Assembly (NCBI RefSeq): GCF_002865645.1
Contig: NW_020194589.1
Location: 852,812 to 916,811 of the forward strand
Origin: Hyaloscypha bicolor E
Lineage: Eukaryota > Ascomycota > Leotiomycetes > Helotiales > Hyaloscyphaceae
Direction of reading: 5' to 3'
Length of the DNA stretch: 64,000 bases
The notes under the pieces were generated by a model. That model was given only the letters and a program-made list of their open reading frames with translations. It was not told the origin of the DNA and searched no databases. Shown piece after piece: positions 59,413 through 64,000 of the stretch; position 1 is the first letter of the stretch, and every line of letters begins with the position of its first letter. The position numbers and the translations under genes were made by a program.

Positions 59413-61329
59413 ATGAGGGAAGTCAATTTCAGCATCCCCAATGTCAACAAGGCATCGGTCGGCATCACCACCGCCTTGTATGACCGCCGAGCTCTCGATT
59501 GCACGTCGACGCTGCCGCTCATCAATTCTCTCAATCATCTCGCTTACCTGACCACCTCCTCGGCCCGGATAAGAGATATCCTCACCGTCGATGGAGGTGT
59601 CGAACGACTGGTATGCCTTCTTAAGGCGGGGCGGAGTAAGGATATGATGGACATGTGGAAGTGGAATCTGGCGTTTCAATGCGTGGTGAATATTGGAGTC
59701 CGAGGGTCGGAGAATGTGCGGACAAGAGTGGTGGAGGCAGACATGGTTCCCGTCATCGCTACAATACTCGACAATTACATCAAAGTGGTTGACAGATGTC
59801 GAGAGAAGGCGGAAGAAGCAAAGAAGGCACAAGAGCAGCGGCTCCACCACACCTCACGATCGAGTGAGCACAGAAGCTCCCACAAGGGGGCCTCATTTGG
59901 CAATCGTGCCTCCCGGTTTGAATCAGAATTTCGAGCATCTCGACGACAACCTCCGCCACCATCTATCGACATACCTGCTGCATTTGCGAACCCTCCTTTG
60001 ACCGGTGGCTTGGATGCCATGGACACAACCCCGACTGGGCCTCAATTCGCTGTCACATCTCCTCCTGAGCGAACCACGTTCTCCGTCAATCGACACCATC
60101 ACCACCACCACCATCACCATCACAGAGGTCAAGATGCCCGACAACACTTCTTACCCCCGTCTCGACACAACATCCAACCTCTTGCAACAGCAGTTCCATC
60201 GATGGACACAGCGGACGGATTCAACATCAGACCAGTTCGTGATGTGGATCGTCTGCCATCAATGGTTCCAGGTTTCCACGGCGGACTGACATCGCAGCCT
60301 GAATCTCCCACTACACCTCTTCCTCCTACTCAAATGCGTTCCCCGACTGTTCGTCCCACTGCTCTGTCAGCACCATCAATCCGATCACGAAGACGACCAT
60401 CAATCCGACATCAAGCATCGCTAGTTGGAGAGTCGGAGGATCCAAATGCTGACAGCATGGCATCGGACGAATCTGGGGAACCAGAGATTTCCGCAGTCCC
60501 GGCGGATATTCAGACGACAGTCAACATTCAGGACATTACAATGGATGAGGGGGATAGCATGCTCACAGCTGTGGAGACTCCTCTGGGTTTGACAACACCG
60601 ACCGTATCCGAAGCACAAGATGCAGGAACCTTCAACATCACTCACCGGTCTCCTCTTGATGGAAGCTTGATCAACGACGCCACAACTCCCACTGGCCCAA
60701 CAATGGGTCTCTCACCTGCTCAACCAATTGCTGCGAACACTCCACCTGTGATGCCAAATGCCACAATTCCTCGATATCTCCTTGACCGTCCGACTCCTAC
60801 AAACGGCCAAGTTCTTGCTGCGATGCCACGGGATGAGGATGTCCTGATGTCTTTGCAATTACTCGCATACGTCTCAAAATACTGCAATCTACGATCATAT
60901 TTCCAGCGCTCACATCTCGTTCCGAAGCTCAAGATCGGCTCGGAATTACACCTTCTCGATATGGACGACACCAATCCATACTCGCCATCCTCGTCCTCTC
61001 CCATTGCTTCTGCCTGCGATTCCGAAGAAGAGGAATACCTCCTCCCAGACGATTTCAATATTTTCCCTCTCGTCGAGAAATTCACGGTTCGACACCATAG
61101 CCAGGATATGCAATACTGGGCAGGAGTTGTGATGAGGAATCTGTGCCGCAAGGACGACAGTCGAGGCGGGATTAGACAGTGCGCATACTATCAATGTGGG
61201 AAATGGGAGGAGTTCACAAGACAATTTGCCAAATGCCGACGATGCAGGAGGACGAAGTACTGCAGCAAGGAATGCCAGAAGAGTGCGTGGGTCTTCCACC
61301 GACATTGGTGTGTCGCTGCCACACAATAG
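59413..61329 (+). CDS. samB: MYND zinc-finger protein of the samB/MUB1 family
   Basis: Intronless, 638 residues from the ATG at 59413 (the frame is open a little further up but without ATG). The N-terminus MREVNFSIPNVNKASVGITT followed by RDILTVDGGVERLVCLLK is typical of the family and forms an armadillo-like region. A long, poorly conserved middle is rich in Pro, Ser, Thr and includes a run of ten His near residue 235. A further conserved block (MSLQLLAYVSKYCNLR) is at about 480. The C-terminal MYND finger starts with CAYYQCGKW near residue 590 and continues FAKCRRCRRTKYCSKECQ to HWC, with all zinc-binding Cys and His present. Yeast Mub1 works with Ubr2 and Rad6 in ubiquitination of Rpn4; Aspergillus samB affects conidiophore nuclear distribution. 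The role here is inferred from these. Confidence 0.92.
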   Translation: MREVNFSIPNVNKASVGITTALYDRRALDCTSTLPLINSLNHLAYLTTSSARIRDILTVDGGVERLVCLLKAGRSKDMMDMWKWNLAFQCVVNIGVRGSENVRTRVVEADMVPVIATILDNYIKVVDRCREKAEEAKKAQEQRLHHTSRSSEHRSSHKGASFGNRASRFESEFRASRRQPPPPSIDIPAAFANPPLTGGLDAMDTTPTGPQFAVTSPPERTTFSVNRHHHHHHHHHHRGQDARQHFLPPSRHNIQPLATAVPSMDTADGFNIRPVRDVDRLPSMVPGFHGGLTSQPESPTTPLPPTQMRSPTVRPTALSAPSIRSRRRPSIRHQASLVGESEDPNADSMASDESGEPEISAVPADIQTTVNIQDITMDEGDSMLTAVETPLGLTTPTVSEAQDAGTFNITHRSPLDGSLINDATTPTGPTMGLSPAQPIAANTPPVMPNATIPRYLLDRPTPTNGQVLAAMPRDEDVLMSLQLLAYVSKYCNLRSYFQRSHLVPKLKIGSELHLLDMDDTNPYSPSSSSPIASACDSEEEEYLLPDDFNIFPLVEKFTVRHHSQDMQYWAGVVMRNLCRKDDSRGGIRQCAYYQCGKWEEFTRQFAKCRRCRRTKYCSKECQKSAWVFHRHWCVAATQ

Positions 61330-62314
61330 CACAACCCAGATATCTCCCGCGCGAAGCTCTAGCTTGAAGCCAGAGAACGAAAGAACGACTTTCCTAATAG
61401 TTTAATGTCAACATCACACGAAACATCGAATCACATTGAATCAGCGAAGGATGCATCCACCGGACGAAGGAATGAAGCGGTTCCCTTTCTCTTTCTCTAC
61501 ATTATATCATCGACCGACGATTGTCGACGTCGACACGAAATGAAATCACAGCTGCATATCAGGGGCGTTTGTTCAAGGCCATATCGCTTTTCGATACCTT
61601 TGCTGCAAATATTCCCTTTGTCCTTTTTATTGGGGTCCGAAACGAAACGAGACCCTTGAATCAAGGAATCGAATCAATCAGTGGCCTATAACGATTAAAG
61701 CCCCTGGATTGACGGCTTTCGTTTACAATCATGGCTTGCACATGGCATTGTTTTTTGTTTTGGTGCTGGATTGGTCTGGTCGTTTACCGCGGACGAATTG
61801 AATCGAGGAGAGAATGGAATGGAATGAGGATGGATATGAATCTCAACTACACACGCAAGTGAGGGGATGGAGAAATTGGCTTACATTTGGCTGAGATGGT
61901 AGCTTCAAGGCTTGCAAGAAGCTGGAAAAAGTGATAAGCGGAGCTGAGGGGACGAGCGGGCATGAGGACGGGCAGGCAGGCCTTGTATGTATGGTTATTG
62001 AATGCGGGTTGGTCGCACATGCACAGCACCAGTGTTGAATAAATCTGGCACTTGAACAAAACTGGCAACCATTAAGAAATCCTCCAACTTGACATGGCAA
62101 AGTTTCCAAACCTGATGAACGTACTCCAAGCAAGTGCTTATTAGTCAAACATCACCAATACGATTTCCGGCTGCGTGGGAAATACGACGTCGCCTCGGCC
62201 CGTTTCTTCGCTCGGTTGTCATCGCGCTTCAGCGCACTAGCTCCAGCGAGCTCCTCCCTTCCTGCCCCCTCATTAAGTCTTCTCATCACCCCACTCTTTC
62301 TTTCTTGATCTTTT
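61330..62314. other. Intergenic between convergent genes
   Basis: 3' regions of the samB gene and of the HET gene. No other gene seen. Confidence 0.5.
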
Positions 62315-62462
62315 TCCATCCAACAACGACCGGTATCTTCTTTCCAGCTAACAACGGCCGGCATCTTCTTTCCATCCAACAAGGACCGGCATCTTCTTTC
62401 CATCCAACAACGGCTGGCATCTTCTTTCCATCCAACAACGACCGGCATCTTCTTTCCAGCCA
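62315..62462. repeat. 28-bp minisatellite downstream of the HET gene
   Basis: About five units of 28 bp on the pattern CCGGCATCTTCTTTCCATCC plus AACAACGA. It ends 56 bp past the stop codon of the HET gene, so it is probably in that transcript's 3' end. ORFs across it arise from the repeat; 28 is not a multiple of three, so the frame rotates. Confidence 0.8.
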
Positions 62463-62517
62463 AGTCGGCTCGTTCCATCTGCTCTCCCTTCCGGCGCCAT
62501 CGACCACACACCTCACA

Positions 62518-64000
62518 TCACCGCAGTTCAAAGGTCTGCGCCTGAATAAATTTCTCGTTCTGCAACTTGATTGCCTCGCCATTCATCATCCCATGTACAT
62601 AGCATTCGCCGACGAGGCGGAAATAGAAAAGGTTTTGCATCACCTCATCAGTCACCTTGTCTTTCTGCATTTTCTTGCCTGCTTCAAATTCCTTCTTGCC
62701 CTCTTCGAGCTCGGCTTGCCGCTCCTCCTTGGTCAGGGGTCTGTCACGAACCCTGGATTTCTTGGTGCCATCTTGCGTCTTCATCTCTTCCTGTTCGGCA
62801 CCGGATTTACCATTCAGCGAGACGTCGTCGGGTCCATGGCTTTCATCGAGGGAAGCAGCTTCATCCGCAATCATTGTCTCTGCGTCTGAGACCACGTTCT
62901 TGTCGACATGGGGAGGTGGGACTTCCTCCGTGGATTTTGCGGCCTCTGTCGGCAGCGATACTTTCTTCGGTGCTTCTGCCTTACTAGATCCTGCTCCGTC
63001 TGCGTCCACAGCCGGGCTCCCCTCCGGTATCACTTTCAGCGAAGATTTGCGCCTTTCAAGCGGTGCTGCCAGCTTTTTAGACTCCGCCAACTCTTCCTGG
63101 TTCAACGGCCACGTTCCTTTCCCACGACGTTGGCGGTATGCACCCATGCTTGACGACCCAGCCTCCCCTTCTCGAGTGCTATCCCGTCTCTTCCTATATC
63201 TATATCCGCAGATGGCTACGGCTGCTTCAAGGTTGCTGTAAAATTGTTTGTACCATTGATCATATCGGTCGATCAGCTCTGCTTTAAGTTCTGCTGGTTG
63301 TTTCTTAATCTTCTGGAGGACCACAGGCACACTGCATCCGTAGAGAATGCAGACTTGGAAACCTGCACTAACATCATCTCGAACTATCCCTAGACGTCCG
63401 TCTTTCGTCCTCATAAGCTGCCTATTCCAAATCACCTCTTGAACCCTTCGCAGGAATTGGGCAACAATTGTGCAGCGGCCTTCCTCGATCAGCTTCCTGC
63501 AATCGACGTATCCACCGGTCTTCGACATCGTCTTGGCCTTGTATCTCATGGACTCCTTGCAAGCTCGGGGGAAGTACGTAGGAGGATTATGGCCATTCTG
63601 AGCTCGGTCTGCAACAAGTGTGCGCCAGAACTCATCCGGCGGGTTTTTGTCGGTATCATCCCAACCTCCAGCTGGCAACCAACGGTACGGTATATTGCCA
63701 TTGGCAGCAAGATGCTCCACAGTTGCCACCTCGTCAAGGACGAACCCACGAACAAACATACTGTACTCTGGATATGTTGAATTGGGCTTCTTCAGGGTTG
63801 ACCATTTCCTAAATTCGAGCTTGTCAAGATCTAGTTCCTTTTCTCCTGCAGCGGTGTAAGTCCTCCGTCCAGATTCATCAGGGAGCCCGACCAAAGCGTC
63901 TGCATTTTGACGTTCCATTCGAAGTCCCACGGTCGGGTGCTCCTCCATTTCAAAAGCAGCCCCGCTCAGTCCTGGAATCCATGAGGGTAAAGGAATTTCC
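62518..64000 (-). CDS. HET-type heterokaryon-incompatibility protein, C-terminal part, 5' part outside the window
   Basis: The frame is open from the window edge (64000) to the stop at 62518, 493 residues in view, no intron needed. It begins with PLPSWIPGLSG, the segment that follows the HET domain in many such proteins, so the HET domain itself would lie to the right. Then come YFPRACKESM, LIEEGRCTIVAQFLRRVQEV, WNRQLMRTKDGRLGIVRDDV and VCILYGCSVPVVL, all familiar from the C-terminal part of fungal HET proteins, and at the end LVGECYVHGMMNGEAI. Between the last two lies an unusual insertion of roughly 190 residues, rich in Lys, Glu, Ser and Ala, ending in a probable coiled coil (EERQAELEEGKKEFEAGKK). 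HET proteins trigger cell death after fusion of unlike strains; the partner here is unknown. Confidence 0.85.
   Translation of the reverse strand, partial: EIPLPSWIPGLSGAAFEMEEHPTVGLRMERQNADALVGLPDESGRRTYTAAGEKELDLDKLEFRKWSTLKKPNSTYPEYSMFVRGFVLDEVATVEHLAANGNIPYRWLPAGGWDDTDKNPPDEFWRTLVADRAQNGHNPPTYFPRACKESMRYKAKTMSKTGGYVDCRKLIEEGRCTIVAQFLRRVQEVIWNRQLMRTKDGRLGIVRDDVSAGFQVCILYGCSVPVVLQKIKKQPAELKAELIDRYDQWYKQFYSNLEAAVAICGYRYRKRRDSTREGEAGSSSMGAYRQRRGKGTWPLNQEELAESKKLAAPLERRKSSLKVIPEGSPAVDADGAGSSKAEAPKKVSLPTEAAKSTEEVPPPHVDKNVVSDAETMIADEAASLDESHGPDDVSLNGKSGAEQEEMKTQDGTKKSRVRDRPLTKEERQAELEEGKKEFEAGKKMQKDKVTDEVMQNLFYFRLVGECYVHGMMNGEAIKLQNEKFIQAQTFELR

Noticed and set aside
62152..62582. Minus-strand ORFs after the HET gene
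   Set aside because: They translate the 28-bp minisatellite in rotating frames.

Overview
The window is nuclear DNA of a filamentous ascomycete (Pezizomycotina). The genes have short GT-AG introns with CTAA(T/C)-like branch points. Families typical of these fungi are present: a DUF7708 protein of the NLR/ankyrin type, a GT90/CAP10 glycosyltransferase, a DUF4419 protein, a samB/MUB1 MYND-finger protein and a HET-type heterokaryon-incompatibility protein. Long AT-rich blocks hold transposons whose reading frames survive except that Gln and Trp codons have become stops, the mark of repeat-induced point mutation (RIP). Species is not determined.

Layout. 1-847: 5' part of the DUF7708 gene (minus strand). 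1.34-2.75 kb: AT-rich repeat relic. 3382-4725: GT90 gene. 4.7-9 kb: no confident gene, a few coding-like fragments and a small TIR element. 9013-10466: DUF4419 gene. 10.9-20.4 kb: five members of a previously unrecognised (to me) family of tiny membrane-protein genes, mixed with MITEs, a 36-bp repeat and GC-rich hairpins. 21821-38522: a RIP-degraded hAT transposon with 8-bp target duplication, split by a 13.1-kb Ty3/Gypsy LTR element with 294-bp LTRs and 5-bp target duplication. 40557-41058: MITE with perfect 8-bp target duplication. 42664-44858: Pogo/Fot1-type transposon. 41.1-55.5 kb: seven more members of the small family. 57-59.4 kb: low-complexity leader region. 59413-61329: MUB1/samB. 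62518-64000: HET gene, cut by the window edge.

The main discovery candidate is the small family: twelve copies (nine intact, two pseudogenes, one uncertain), all on the minus strand between 10.9 and 55.5 kb. Intact copies share a TATA box upstream, a coding first exon of only four bases (ATGG), an intron of 109-150 nt that often carries CACGTG, a second exon of exactly 111 nt (one copy 102) encoding one transmembrane helix ending in LTLRAM, a phase-1 intron, and a third exon with a conserved LRHEHTH box and a basic tail. Products are 59-81 residues. The LRHEHTH box varies almost only at synonymous sites, so it is under protein-level selection although genomic ORF finding at a usual length cutoff misses it.

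How the genes may work together is inference. The array lies between a DUF7708 (NLR-type) gene and a HET gene, two families linked to fungal allorecognition. Amplification with pseudogenes suggests birth-and-death evolution. No function for the small proteins can be read from the sequence.
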